A stretch of 28,709 nt of DNA. Source: a virus. Positions 1-6,341 of the stretch are shown here, one piece after another. Both the position numbers and the translations under genes were made by a program. Where the stretch lies: the IMG/VR virus record IMGVR_UViG_3300024259_000122, positions 1 to 28,709 of that record; one strand, 5' to 3'. Under the pieces are notes generated by a model that was not told the origin of the DNA, did no database searches, and worked only from the letters and a program-made list of their open reading frames with translations. Position 1 is the stretch's first letter. Each line of letters opens with the position of its first letter.

Positions 1-1
1 C

Positions 2-1072
2 AAAGCCTTCAAATATCAAGCCCGTAGAGATTGCGCGGTACACGGGAATATAAAATCCTCCGACACTAAAACGGGTAGAGCCGCCATGGCAAACCCGAAT
101 CTCCAGAACATACCTAATCCTAAGCGCCTAGCAAAAGAATCAAAGTGGATACTGGACTTTTTACGGAATGTACCGCCAGTTCGAAGTGCGTTCGTCCCAA
201 ATCCGAATTACCAGTTTGGCATTTTTGATTACAGCCAAATTGAAATGCGCATCTTCGCAATCTACACACAAGAAGAAGGCATGATGCAGGCAATCCGCGA
301 CGGCGTTGATTTGCACGACGGCACCGCAAAAATGATGTTCCCAAAGTACGCTGAAAATCCAGAGTTATATCGTACACTTGCCAAAGCCATCAATTTTGGG
401 ATCGTCTTCGGCATGGGCATAGAAAAGCTTGCGAACGAGCTGTTAATTCCGCGCTCAGAGGCCCAGGAATTGCGCACAGAGTACTTTAGGCAGTTCCCTG
501 GTGTCAAGACCCTCCAAAACAAATGCAAGCACCACCTGTGGCGTGAGGGCTATCTAATCGGATTGTTTGGACGCAGGTTTGAAGTTCCTGAATCTCAATC
601 GTACGCGGGAGTAAACCGGATAGTGCAAGGTACCGCTGCGAATGTCCTGAAAATCGCAACACTTCAAGTACACCGATTGTTCAATGAACTTGGACTGGAT
701 AAAAATCAAATCCGTATGCTACTCACAATTCACGACGAACTTGTCTTCGAAATGCGAAAATCCCTCCCAATGTGGATTTATCCCGCTATCAAAATGACCA
801 TGGAAGAAATTAAGCCCGTCCTCCAGTACGGCATCAAAACGGACGTAGACATTGAAATCGCCACCAATAACTGGGCCGAGAAATCAAACTGGGAAATCAC
901 AGACAAAGCTATTAATAATGCGAAATTGCCGACAGTGCAAGACAAAATGCGTAGAATGCGCGACTTGCGATTAGAAGCTACAGAACAGGCAAAAATAATT
1001 CTTTCGGAAAAGGTTGACTTTGAAACGCTTACGTGTTATAATGTTCCTGAAGTTGATTGGTTTTTGAACTAG
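2..1072 (+). CDS. DNA polymerase A family, C-terminal part (5' partial)
   Basis: The frame is open from base 2, so the gene runs off the left edge. The ATG at 86 is internal, because it lies inside the family signature TGRAAMANPNLQNIP. Visible motifs are motif A DYSQIEMR (D codon at 227), the O-helix motif B RTLAKAINFGIVFGMG, and motif C LTIHDELVF with the HDE catalytic residues. These define the palm and fingers of a Pol I-like replicative polymerase that adds dNTPs to a primer. The O-helix has Phe where E. coli Pol I has Tyr766. About 75 residues beyond motif C form an unassigned C-terminal tail. A promoter for the next gene lies in the last 60 bases. The missing N-terminus would show whether a 3'-5' exonuclease domain exists. 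Confidence 0.95.
   Translation, partial: KAFKYQARRDCAVHGNIKSSDTKTGRAAMANPNLQNIPNPKRLAKESKWILDFLRNVPPVRSAFVPNPNYQFGIFDYSQIEMRIFAIYTQEEGMMQAIRDGVDLHDGTAKMMFPKYAENPELYRTLAKAINFGIVFGMGIEKLANELLIPRSEAQELRTEYFRQFPGVKTLQNKCKHHLWREGYLIGLFGRRFEVPESQSYAGVNRIVQGTAANVLKIATLQVHRLFNELGLDKNQIRMLLTIHDELVFEMRKSLPMWIYPAIKMTMEEIKPVLQYGIKTDVDIEIATNNWAEKSNWEITDKAINNAKLPTVQDKMRRMRDLRLEATEQAKIILSEKVDFETLTCYNVPEVDWFLN
1014..1042 (+). promoter_or_regulatory. sigma70-like promoter
   Basis: TTGACT at 1014-1019 and TATAAT at 1037-1042 are separated by 17 nt. It lies inside the 3' end of the polymerase gene and 40 nt before the next start codon, so it probably drives the 1082-2796 group. Confidence 0.65.
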
Positions 1073-1081
1073 GAAACGATT

Positions 1082-1387
1082 ATGAAAGTATTTCTTGACG
1101 ACTGTAGATCGGCCCCTGAAGGCTGGATATTGGTACGCCACGCAATGGATGCAATTGCCCACTTAAGAAATAACAGTGTCACTCATTTGAGTCTGGATCA
1201 CGATTTAGGGGACGACATTATAGAAACTGGCTACGACGTCATCCTGTGGATTGAGGAGGCCGTCGCCATGAAAAACTTTATACCGCCAGAAATCACCATA
1301 CATTCTTCAAACCCTTCAGCCCACAGAAAAATGCAACTAGGAATCAACAAGATAAAGCAACTTGCCAAAAAGGAATTCACAATATGA
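1082..1387 (+). CDS. Cyclic-phosphate processing receiver-like (cREC) protein
   Basis: This 101-residue protein begins MKVFLDDCRSAP and carries LSLDHDLGDD at about residues 37-46, an arrangement of acidic residues typical of receiver-fold domains. The pattern DDxRxxPxGW followed by HDLG matches the phage and bacterial cREC family, thought to process cyclic phosphate ends on RNA alongside repair enzymes. The family assignment is from memory of the pattern; the enzymatic role is family-level inference. An AGGAAAC site precedes the ATG and a promoter lies 40 nt upstream. The stop overlaps the next gene as ATGA. RNA-end repair would suit a genome carrying a large tRNA array. Confidence 0.7.
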   Translation: MKVFLDDCRSAPEGWILVRHAMDAIAHLRNNSVTHLSLDHDLGDDIIETGYDVILWIEEAVAMKNFIPPEITIHSSNPSAHRKMQLGINKIKQLAKKEFTI

Positions 1388-1584
1388 AAATGAAGCACAT
1401 TGGACTTTATGATTTGCGCCGTGCTTGCGCGGATTACAATTATGGTGGGCTACCGTATGACCTAGAAGGCACTGCTGTCCCGCCATGGGTATCCGAGCTA
1501 ATTAAATTGGTAGACGTGCAACAAGAGCAAATTATCGAATTAAGGGCAGAGCTGGACGCACTAAATAGCCGATTAATAGGATAA
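1384..1584 (+). CDS. Small unknown protein with C-terminal coiled coil
   Basis: A 66-residue protein not recognised as any family. Its start overlaps the previous stop (ATGA), which implies translational coupling. The N-terminal half has LYDLRRACADYNYGGLP, and the last 25 residues (QQEQIIELRAELDALNSRL) have heptad-like leucines that suggest a short coiled coil and oligomerisation. It lies in the small operon behind the polymerase. No catalytic motif or membrane segment is visible. Confidence 0.7.
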   Translation: MKMKHIGLYDLRRACADYNYGGLPYDLEGTAVPPWVSELIKLVDVQQEQIIELRAELDALNSRLIG

Positions 1585-1589
1585 CGAAT

Positions 1590-1835
1590 ATGCGCGAATT
1601 AATAGACCGGAGAACCTGCGCACAGTGCCGCACCCAAAAAGAATGCACAGACGGCATCAAAAACATTGAGGATTCCAGCCCGTTTTCAGAATGGCACGCG
1701 CTGGAATTCCCAAACGAATACGAAAACAATTTGTCACTGCATACTCCAAGTGGTTCGCATATTTTACTTGATTTTTGTTCATTGGATTGCTTGTACAGAT
1801 TTATATCCGAAAGGGTAGAGAATGAAACCGTCTAA
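1590..1835 (+). CDS. Zinc-binding-like small protein, paralogue of 9704-9949
   Basis: An 81-residue protein with a cysteine pair near the N-terminus (RRTCAQC, residues 8-13) and a second pair near the C-terminus (FCSLDC), consistent with a four-cysteine zinc site. Between them is PFSEWHALEFP. The same skeleton, with RRxCxxC, PFxxWxxLxxP, then DFC/EFC and CLxxF, recurs in the 81-residue protein at 9704. I infer the two are paralogues. The function is unknown; the C-terminal part FCSLDCLYRFI resembles FCSxxCxxxF treble-clef ends. Its 3' end overlaps the next gene by 14 nt. Confidence 0.75.
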   Translation: MRELIDRRTCAQCRTQKECTDGIKNIEDSSPFSEWHALEFPNEYENNLSLHTPSGSHILLDFCSLDCLYRFISERVENETV

Positions 1836-2796
1836 AGTTGGATACATTCCAGAGCGTCTAGCATTTTTCACATCTCCCAGTAAAAAGTTCACCGTGTCCG
1901 ATACGCAAGTTCAAAAAGTCTACGTGGCCGACGCATCGAACAAGAAAACACGTGAAACCGGAAAAAACTGGGCTGATTATACGTACCGGCGAGGCGGAGA
2001 AGACGCGGACAACGAAATACAAATTACGGAACGCGACAATACACCCTTCACTCGCCCACAAATATTAAGCCTGGAATACCGCGAGCAAGGAGGACGCGCT
2101 TTCAAAGTTCGACTTCCTGATGGATATTATGTGGACATGCGCGACTACGTATTACTAGAATTAATAAAGGACGCGGGAATCAGCGCAGGAGGATACTGTA
2201 ACGGCGAGTTCGTATTCGCAATAATGGGCAGTCAAATGACATTGGTGCGCGTTGGATCGCAAATGCACGCGGACCTCGTGGCTTCTGGCGAAAATAAAAA
2301 ACTAAAACCCATCTCAAAGAAAGACTTAGTCCCAGGCCACTTGTACCGCCAACGCAACGGCGAAGAATTCGTTTTCATAGGCCACATAGACACCATTAAA
2401 ATACAAGGACACAATGAAAATATACCAAATGAAAGATGGCCGTATCACACCAAGTTCATTCATGACGGTTGGGCCACACTAAAAAATCAAATGCTATTCG
2501 TAGAGAAGTCACATTGGCAAAAATTAGAAAAAGACATACTGGACTTGAACAACTTTCATACGTTCAACATAGTCATAAAGAGTTCGCACGCATTGCGAGA
2601 AGACCTTGGGTATTTCGAACAGCATTCCGTAGAAGAAGTCCGGAACGCGTATATCGCAGCGTTTGAAAAAGACATGGTTCAGGCTAAAGAAGCGGGAAGA
2701 AAGAGTTTTGATCTACCAAAATTTGAAATACTCGCAATGGTAGACAAAGGTGAAGAACCAATAATTCCCGAAGAATTGAAGAAATTGTGCAAATAA
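1822..2796 (+). CDS. Unknown 324-residue phage protein
   Basis: A long, soluble-looking protein with no family I recognise. The first 60 residues are basic and polar (PSKKFTVSDTQVQKVYVADASNKK). The middle is rich in beta-prone segments such as FKVRLPDGYYVDMRDYVLLEL and GHLYRQRNGEEFVFIGHID. The last 80 residues are helical and charged. The start at 1822 overlaps the preceding gene by 14 nt. It is the last gene before the tRNA-Pro promoter. No signal peptide, membrane segment or catalytic signature is visible. Confidence 0.8.
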   Translation: MKPSKVGYIPERLAFFTSPSKKFTVSDTQVQKVYVADASNKKTRETGKNWADYTYRRGGEDADNEIQITERDNTPFTRPQILSLEYREQGGRAFKVRLPDGYYVDMRDYVLLELIKDAGISAGGYCNGEFVFAIMGSQMTLVRVGSQMHADLVASGENKKLKPISKKDLVPGHLYRQRNGEEFVFIGHIDTIKIQGHNENIPNERWPYHTKFIHDGWATLKNQMLFVEKSHWQKLEKDILDLNNFHTFNIVIKSSHALREDLGYFEQHSVEEVRNAYIAAFEKDMVQAKEAGRKSFDLPKFEILAMVDKGEEPIIPEELKKLCK

Positions 2797-2808
2797 CCAA
2801 ATAAAAGC

Positions 2809-2838
2809 TTGACATTGGGGAGCCGAATGTGCTATACT
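2809..2838 (+). promoter_or_regulatory. sigma70-like promoter for tRNA-Pro
   Basis: Perfect -35 TTGACA (2809-2814) and TATACT (2833-2838) with an 18-nt spacer, ending 29 nt before the tRNA-Pro gene. The sequence after the -35 (TTGACATTG) resembles the other promoters in the window. Confidence 0.85.
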
Positions 2839-2867
2839 ATGTCAAACGCGACGAAATTTTACACTTA

Positions 2868-2939
2868 CGAGCGGTAGCATAATGGCAGTGCCCTTGTTTT
2901 GGGAACAAGGTTGTGTCGGTTCAAGTCCGACTCGCTCGA
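2868..2939 (+). tRNA. tRNA-Pro (TGG)
   Basis: Acceptor CGAGCGG pairs with TCGCTCG. The D stem is GCAT/GTGC, the anticodon loop TTTGGGA, and the T arm GTCGG TTCAAGT CCGAC. The discriminator is A and no CCA is encoded. It is followed by an AAAATTTTAACAT linker and an HNH gene. Confidence 0.9.
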
Positions 2940-2964
2940 AAAATTTTAACATAAGAAGTTTAGC

Positions 2965-3492
2965 ATGAAAAATAGTAAAAGCAATGAATACCTTATTGGT
3001 GCATTTGAAAAGGGTTATCGAGTAATTAACGGTGCTGTTATTTCTCCATTTTCTGGGAAGCCGTTGAAATTATCTACGAAAACACTAAAATGTGGATATG
3101 TCTATAAGTGGTTTACCGTACGGAGCAGTGAAGGGCTGCGCGTTGTCGTTAAAGTACACAGATTAGTAGCGTACCAGAAATTTGGGGAAGAAATGTTTAA
3201 GTCTAAGCTGCAAGTTAGGCACCTGGACGGTAACAGTTTAAATAATAAAAACAGCAACATTGCAATAGGCACTGCCTCGGAAAATGCACTAGATAAGTCC
3301 CCCGAAATTCGAATGAAAGTTGCGATTAACGCTTCCGCTGCAGGTAGAAAATTTTCTGATAGTAAAATGCGAGAAGTAAAAGAATACCACGCTAAATATA
3401 AATCGTATGCGGAAGTTATGGAAAAATTTAATATCTCTTCAAAAGGGACTTTACATTACATTTTAAATCACAACTACGTAACTAGTGCGTAA
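2965..3492 (+). CDS. HNH homing-type endonuclease (HNH_3-like), copy 1
   Basis: A 175-residue protein with an HNH core at about residues 65-101: VHRLVAYQKFG, then VRHLDGNSLNNKNSNIAIG, matching the HxLDGNxxNNxxxNL pattern of HNH_3 nucleases. Residues about 137-170 (KYKSYAEVMEKFNISSKGTLHYIL) look like a helix-turn-helix DNA-binding domain. It is closely similar along its whole length to the protein at 8804. It begins 26 nt after tRNA-Pro, preceded by AAGAAG. Such genes are usually selfish free-standing homing endonucleases; its insertion at a tRNA array edge fits that. Specificity cannot be read from the sequence. Confidence 0.88.
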   Translation: MKNSKSNEYLIGAFEKGYRVINGAVISPFSGKPLKLSTKTLKCGYVYKWFTVRSSEGLRVVVKVHRLVAYQKFGEEMFKSKLQVRHLDGNSLNNKNSNIAIGTASENALDKSPEIRMKVAINASAAGRKFSDSKMREVKEYHAKYKSYAEVMEKFNISSKGTLHYILNHNYVTSA

Positions 3493-3534
3493 GAGTTCAA
3501 ATGTTTAACGAATTTTATTTCGGAGGAAAATGAC

Positions 3535-3741
3535 ATGTCAAATGATAATACACCTGGAGCGGCTCTAGCAAAATTACTTGAGCAGGAAATCCGGAAAATG
3601 AACGGGGAAGACCTAGATACTACGTCTGCCAAAAAGGAATTCAATAGCGCTCAAAGCACATGGGCTAAAAACATTACCAAAGACGGCACAGCTAGAATTA
3701 CCATCGGTGAAAAAGAATTTGCAGGTGGTGAAGAAATTTGA
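3535..3741 (+). CDS. Small unknown acidic protein
   Basis: A 68-residue protein starting 7 nt after a strong CGGAGGAAAA site. It is polar and charged, mostly helical in composition, with a beta-prone end (GTARITIGEKEFAGGEE). No recognised family. It lies between the first HNH gene and the main tRNA array and may be translated from the tRNA-Pro promoter. Its stop runs directly into a tRNA-type linker (AATTTGAATAT at 3735-3745), so the mRNA is probably processed at that point. Confidence 0.65.
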   Translation: MSNDNTPGAALAKLLEQEIRKMNGEDLDTTSAKKEFNSAQSTWAKNITKDGTARITIGEKEFAGGEEI

Positions 3742-3746
3742 ATATG

Positions 3747-3792
3747 TGCAACGGAACATGCATTACCCGTTGAATTAGAGATAGGCGCAACG
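3747..3792 (+). other. Short gap with one hairpin before the tRNA array
   Basis: CAACGG at 3749-3754 pairs with CCGTTG at 3767-3772 around a 12-nt loop. There is no T tract, so it is not a typical terminator. The segment follows a tRNA-type linker but has no tRNA fold that I can make. Confidence 0.35.
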
Positions 3793-3863
3793 TCCTTGCT
3801 GGTGTAATTGGTAGCACGCCGCTGGAAGGCGGAGATGCGGGTTCGAGTCCCTACAAGGAAACC
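3793..3863 (+). pseudogene. Degenerate tRNA
   Basis: TCCTTG pairs with CAAGGA as an acceptor stem, and the D arm GTGT AATTGGTA GCAC is perfect. The anticodon arm is only CCGC TGGAAG GCGG, three nt short of normal. The T stem GCGGG TTCGAGT CCCTA pairs at three of five positions. The anticodon cannot be assigned (GGA is possible). No CCA follows. Confidence 0.5.
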
Positions 3864-3921
3864 GTATGGTTCAGTTGTGTAACGAAACGTGAAACCCTTC
3901 AGCTTATTCAAAAATTTTAAT

Positions 3922-3998
3922 GTCATCGAAGGCGAATTGGCTTAGCCGCTGGACCTTCACTCCAGTGCTTGCGGGATCGTACCCCGTCGATGACTCCA
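3922..3998 (+). tRNA. tRNA-Glu (TTC)
   Basis: Acceptor GTCATCG/CGATGAC, anticodon stem CTGGA/TCCAG with loop CCTTCAC, encoded CCA. Position 33 is C instead of the near-universal T, and the T loop is ATCGTAC. Confidence 0.85.
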
Positions 3999-4010
3999 AT
4001 TTTATAATAT

Positions 4011-4085
4011 CCCGAGAAAGCTCAATTGGACGAACGCCTGACTGTGGATCAGGAGGCTCCGGATTCGATCTCCGGTCTTGGGACA
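4011..4085 (+). tRNA. tRNA-His (GTG)
   Basis: Acceptor CCCGAGA/TCTTGGG, anticodon stem CCTGA/TCAGG with loop CTGTGGA, T arm CCGGA TTCGATC TCCGG. The D stem has one mismatch. The 3' end is ACA, so CCA is not encoded. Confidence 0.85.
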
Positions 4086-4086
4086 T

Positions 4087-4162
4087 GCCTGTGTACTCAA
4101 ATGCTTAAGAGCTTCGATTGCAACCCGAATGTAAGCTGGTTGGATTCCAGCCACAGGCTCCA
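4087..4162 (+). tRNA. tRNA-Cys (GCA)
   Basis: Acceptor GCCTGTG/CACAGGC, anticodon loop TTGCAAC, T stem GCTGG/CCAGC with unusual loop TTGGATT, encoded CCA. One A-C mismatch closes the anticodon stem. Confidence 0.85.
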
Positions 4163-4179
4163 AATTTTAATATATGTAT

Positions 4180-4256
4180 GGCGGTGTAGCTCAATTGATT
4201 AGAGCAATGGACTTTGATTCCATAGGCTGAAAGTTTAAATCTTTCCACCGCTTCCA
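4180..4256 (+). tRNA. tRNA-Gln (TTG)
   Basis: Acceptor GGCGGTG/CACCGCT, D stem GCTC/GAGC, anticodon stem ATGGA/TCCAT with loop CTTTGAT, T arm GAAAG TTTAAAT CTTTC, encoded CCA. Confidence 0.9.
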
Positions 4257-4265
4257 ATTTAATAT

Positions 4266-4340
4266 GCCGAGATAACTCAGTTGGTAGAGAGCCTGCGTGA
4301 AGTACAGGAAGCATTCGTTCAATTCGGATTCTCGGCACCA
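4266..4340 (+). tRNA. tRNA-Phe (GAA)
   Basis: Acceptor GCCGAGA/TCTCGGC, anticodon arm CCTGC GTGAAGT ACAGG (one C-A mismatch), T arm ATTCG TTCAATT CGGAT, encoded CCA. Only one nt separates it from tRNA-Asp. Confidence 0.88.
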
Positions 4341-4341
4341 T

Positions 4342-4415
4342 GGTCCAATATTTCAATGGTAGAATCGTGGGTTGTCTCCCCGCAGATCCCGGATCATTAC
4401 CGGGTTGGATCGCCA
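4342..4415 (+). tRNA. tRNA-Asp (GTC)
   Basis: Acceptor GGTCCAA/TTGGATC, anticodon stem GTGGG/CCCGC with loop TTGTCTC, T stem CCCGG/CCGGG with unusual loop ATCATTA, G discriminator, encoded CCA. Confidence 0.88.
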
Positions 4416-4427
4416 AAATTTGAATAT

Positions 4428-4503
4428 GGACACTTAGTTCAGTTGGCAGAACGCCGTTCCTACAAAGCGGAGGTCGGGGGATCGTAACCCTCAGTGTCCA
4501 CCA
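4428..4503 (+). tRNA. tRNA-Val (TAC)
   Basis: Acceptor GGACACT/AGTGTCC, D stem GTTC/GAAC, anticodon loop CCTACAA with C at position 33, T stem GGGGG/CCCTC with loop ATCGTAA, encoded CCA. Confidence 0.88.
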
Positions 4504-4504
4504 T

Positions 4505-4578
4505 GCCCGCATAAGCTAATTGGAAAACCTCGACCCTACGAAGGTCAGATTGTCTGTTCGACTCAGACTGTGGGCGCA
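4505..4578 (+). tRNA. tRNA-Arg (ACG)
   Basis: Acceptor GCCCGCA/TGTGGGC, anticodon loop CTACGAA on a GACC/GGTC stem, T arm GTCTG TTCGACT CAGAC. The 3' end is GCA, so CCA is incomplete. It starts one nt after tRNA-Val. Confidence 0.85.
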
Positions 4579-4586
4579 TTTTTACC

Positions 4587-4680
4587 TAAATCTGTCTTCT
4601 CTGCGTCCGGCGCACAGGCTATGCTGAGGCAGACGCGAACGGGATGGCCTCCTAGTAGTGAAGAAAGCATAGCAGGTTTA
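4587..4680 (+). ncRNA. Candidate structured RNA inside the tRNA array
   Basis: This 94-nt segment takes the place of a tRNA between tRNA-Arg and tRNA-Lys and is followed by the standard linker. Nested helices are visible by eye: TAAATCTG (4587-4594) with CAGGTTTA (4673-4680), TCTTC (4595-4599) with GAAGA (4660-4664), and GCGTC (4603-4607) with GACGC (4632-4636). An alternative pairing joins GCTATGCT with AGCATAGC. No tRNA arms and no reading frame are present. The function is unknown. Confidence 0.5.
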
Positions 4681-4693
4681 TAAATTTTAATAT

Positions 4694-4769
4694 GGGCGTA
4701 TAATTCAACGGTTTAGAATAGCGCACTTTTAATGCACTAATGAAGTTTCGATTACTTCTGCGCCCACCA
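4694..4769 (+). tRNA. tRNA-Lys (TTT)
   Basis: Acceptor GGGCGTA/TGCGCCC, D stem ATTC/GAAT, anticodon loop CTTTTAA, T arm GAAGT TTCGATT ACTTC, encoded CCA. Confidence 0.9.
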
Positions 4770-4800
4770 ATTTTCACAATAACAACTGGAGGAAAGTACA

Positions 4801-5106
4801 ATGGCACACACAGTAATGACCGAAAACAACGAAATCCCGGAAATCAGCGCAGGGCTAGTAGCGGAACTTCCCGAGGGCGGGTCTCCCCGAGACAGCACGA
4901 TTGGAGATTGGTACGCGGCAATCGGCACAGGCTACAAAGGCAATCGCGCATACGGTGAAACACGAGAAATTGCACTTGAACGCGCTGCCGCAACATGGAA
5001 CAAGGCCATACTAAATCGAATGGAAGCAAGACAACTCAGAAAGAAAGACTACGAGCAGAGTTTTGACGTAGGTTTTGAAGATATCTCCAACCTAAAGGCC
5101 ACTTAG
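4801..5106 (+). CDS. Unknown 101-residue protein
   Basis: It starts after a strong TGGAGGAAAG site, 31 nt behind tRNA-Lys. The sequence is soluble and mixed. A central part (IGDWYAAIGTGYKGNRAYGETREIALERAAATW) reads like a small alpha/beta fold of the kind in which a short sheet is followed by an alanine-rich helix. No family is recognised. It is followed after 9 nt by an HNH gene and probably shares its transcript. Confidence 0.72.
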   Translation: MAHTVMTENNEIPEISAGLVAELPEGGSPRDSTIGDWYAAIGTGYKGNRAYGETREIALERAAATWNKAILNRMEARQLRKKDYEQSFDVGFEDISNLKAT

Positions 5107-5115
5107 AGCATTCAC

Positions 5116-5649
5116 ATGGAAAAAGTACTACTACTAAACGGAAACTACGACCATCTGAGTCTAATATCCTTTAAGCACGCGGTTCGCCTAATGTTTAGGG
5201 GAGCCGTGGAGGCAGTTGGTGAAGAGTTCCATGCTATTCAAGGCGCTGAGGCTGAGTTTAGAGTACCGAAAATTTTGCGCCTGGTAAAACTAGTACGCTA
5301 CGTATACAAAAGAAAGGTGCGCTTTTCAAAGGCAAATGTTTTCACACGTGACCACCATGTTTGCCAGTACTGCCAAACGCGCATAACCGCAAACCCGACT
5401 GTGGACCATATTATACCGAGATCCCAAGGCGGAAAACTAACCTGGGAAAACTCAGTGACGTGCTGCCAATCTTGCAATTACAAAAAAGGCGGGCGAACAC
5501 CGTCACAAGCGCATATGTCGCTAAAGAAATTGCCGTATGCTCCAACGATTATGGAGTTCATACATTTGAAGTTAAAGGAAACGGGCCTAGCGGAAACGCT
5601 GAATCAGTTATTGCGTGATGCTAGTAATGCAGACGCGGGTAAAGTTTAA
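5116..5649 (+). CDS. HNH endonuclease of the common bacterial full-length type
   Basis: A 177-residue protein that aligns by eye with the widespread bacterial HNH family starting VLLLNxxYxxLxxxSxxxAVxL. Zinc cysteines are C83/C86 (VCQYC) and C117/C120 (CQSC). The HNH core is DHIIPRSQGG with H98, then TWENSVTCC with N112. The length is normal for the family, so it is intact. It differs from the HNH_3 copies at 2965 and 8804 and has no homing-type DNA-binding domain. A nicking or repair role is possible; a specific target cannot be inferred. It sits between two blocks of tRNA genes. Confidence 0.9.
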   Translation: MEKVLLLNGNYDHLSLISFKHAVRLMFRGAVEAVGEEFHAIQGAEAEFRVPKILRLVKLVRYVYKRKVRFSKANVFTRDHHVCQYCQTRITANPTVDHIIPRSQGGKLTWENSVTCCQSCNYKKGGRTPSQAHMSLKKLPYAPTIMEFIHLKLKETGLAETLNQLLRDASNADAGKV

Positions 5650-5660
5650 TCTAAGATTAT

Positions 5661-5723
5661 GGGCCAAGGTACCAAGCGGAAGTCATGATCCGCCTCGCCG
5701 GACTTTACCGGCTAGGCCCACCA
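5661..5723 (+). tRNA. Short D-armless tRNA-like, CAT anticodon
   Basis: Acceptor GGGCC/GGCCC with one A-A mismatch below it, anticodon stem GCGGA/TCCGC around an 8-nt loop AGTCATGA, T stem GCCGG/CCGGC around a 6-nt loop, then A and encoded CCA. Only GGTACCAA separates the acceptor from the anticodon stem, so there is no D arm. The total is 63 nt including CCA. It may be a decayed tRNA-Met or a real minimal tRNA. Confidence 0.6.
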
Positions 5724-5733
5724 ATTTTAATGT

Positions 5734-5807
5734 GCTGGTATAGTTCAAAAGAAGAATCCCTGTTTTGTAATCAGGGGACTGGGGCGCGATACCTCATACC
5801 AGCACCA
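5734..5807 (+). tRNA. tRNA-Thr (TGT)
   Basis: Acceptor GCTGGTA/TACCAGC, D stem GTTC/GAAT, anticodon loop TTTGTAA, T stem TGGGG/CCTCA with loop CGCGATA (CG at positions 54-55), encoded CCA. The D loop lacks the GG pair. Confidence 0.85.
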
Positions 5808-5808
5808 T

Positions 5809-5883
5809 GCCAGTATAATTCAAGTAGCAGAATACCGCCTTCGTAACGCGGAAATCGGGACGCAAGTTCTCGTACTGGCTCCA
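5809..5883 (+). tRNA. tRNA-Thr (CGT)
   Basis: Acceptor GCCAGTA/TACTGGC, D stem ATTC/GAAT, anticodon loop TTCGTAA, T stem CGGGA/TCTCG with loop CGCAAGT, encoded CCA. It starts one nt after the previous tRNA. Confidence 0.87.
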
Positions 5884-5884
5884 G

Positions 5885-5958
5885 GCGGCATTCGTACAGT
5901 GCTAGTACCCAGGATTTCCACTCCTGAGACACGGGTTGAATTCCCGTATGCCGCTCCA
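5885..5958 (+). tRNA. tRNA-Gly (TCC)
   Basis: Acceptor GCGGCAT/ATGCCGC, D stem GTAC/GTAC, anticodon arm CAGGA TTTCCAC TCCTG, T arm ACGGG TTGAATT CCCGT, encoded CCA. Confidence 0.9.
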
Positions 5959-5971
5959 AATTTTAATATAT

Positions 5972-6046
5972 GCCCCGGTAGCCCAATTGGTAGCAGGCAC
6001 ACGGTTTAGATCCGTGGTGATGTAGATTCGAATTCTACTCGGGGTA
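5972..6046 (+). tRNA. tRNA-Leu (TAG), short variable loop
   Basis: Acceptor GCCCCGG/TCGGGGT, anticodon arm CACGG TTTAGAT CCGTG, T arm GTAGA TTCGAAT TCTAC. The variable region is only GTGAT, unlike the long arm expected for bacterial tRNA-Leu. CCA is not encoded. Confidence 0.82.
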
Positions 6047-6054
6047 CTTTTTAT

Positions 6055-6141
6055 GGGCGTGTGATGTAATGGCAGCCATGACAGACTTAAAATCTGTTGA
6101 CCGTAATGGTCGTGTGGATTCAAATTCCACCGCGCCTACCA
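6055..6141 (+). tRNA. tRNA-Leu (TAA), class II
   Basis: Acceptor GGGCGTG/CGCGCCT, anticodon arm ACAGA CTTAAAA TCTGT, long variable arm GACC GTAAT GGTC, T arm GTGGA TTCAAAT TCCAC, encoded CCA. Confidence 0.9.
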
Positions 6142-6156
6142 AATTTGAATATCTGT

Positions 6157-6244
6157 TCCTGGATGGTGAAATTGGTAGCCACAGCGGCCTGTTAAGCCGC
6201 CGCCTGTAATGGGCTTGCAAGTTCGATGCTTGCTCCAGGAGCCA
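6157..6244 (+). tRNA. tRNA with Asn anticodon (GTT) but class II long variable arm
   Basis: Acceptor TCCTGGA/TCCAGGA, D arm GTG...CAC, anticodon arm GCGGC CTGTTAA GCCGC, then a long variable arm CGCCTGTAATGGGCTT, T arm GCAAG TTCGATG CTTGC, G discriminator, encoded CCA. The anticodon says Asn while the body looks like tRNA-Leu. Confidence 0.85.
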
Positions 6245-6253
6245 AATTTTTAT

Positions 6254-6330
6254 GTCCCAGTAGTTCAGTTGCATAGAACAATTGTCTTCTAAACAATAGG
6301 TCGAAGGTTGAATTCCTTCCTGGGACTCCA
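6254..6330 (+). tRNA. tRNA-Arg (TCT)
   Basis: Acceptor GTCCCAG/CTGGGAC, D stem GTTC/GAAC, anticodon arm ATTGT CTTCTAA ACAAT, T arm GAAGG TTGAATT CCTTC, encoded CCA. Confidence 0.9.
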
Positions 6331-6341
6331 AATTTTAATAT

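Noticed and set aside
4105-4512. 135-codon minus-strand frame and other long frames across tRNA genes
   Set aside because: They run through well-folded tRNAs, so they are chance openings.
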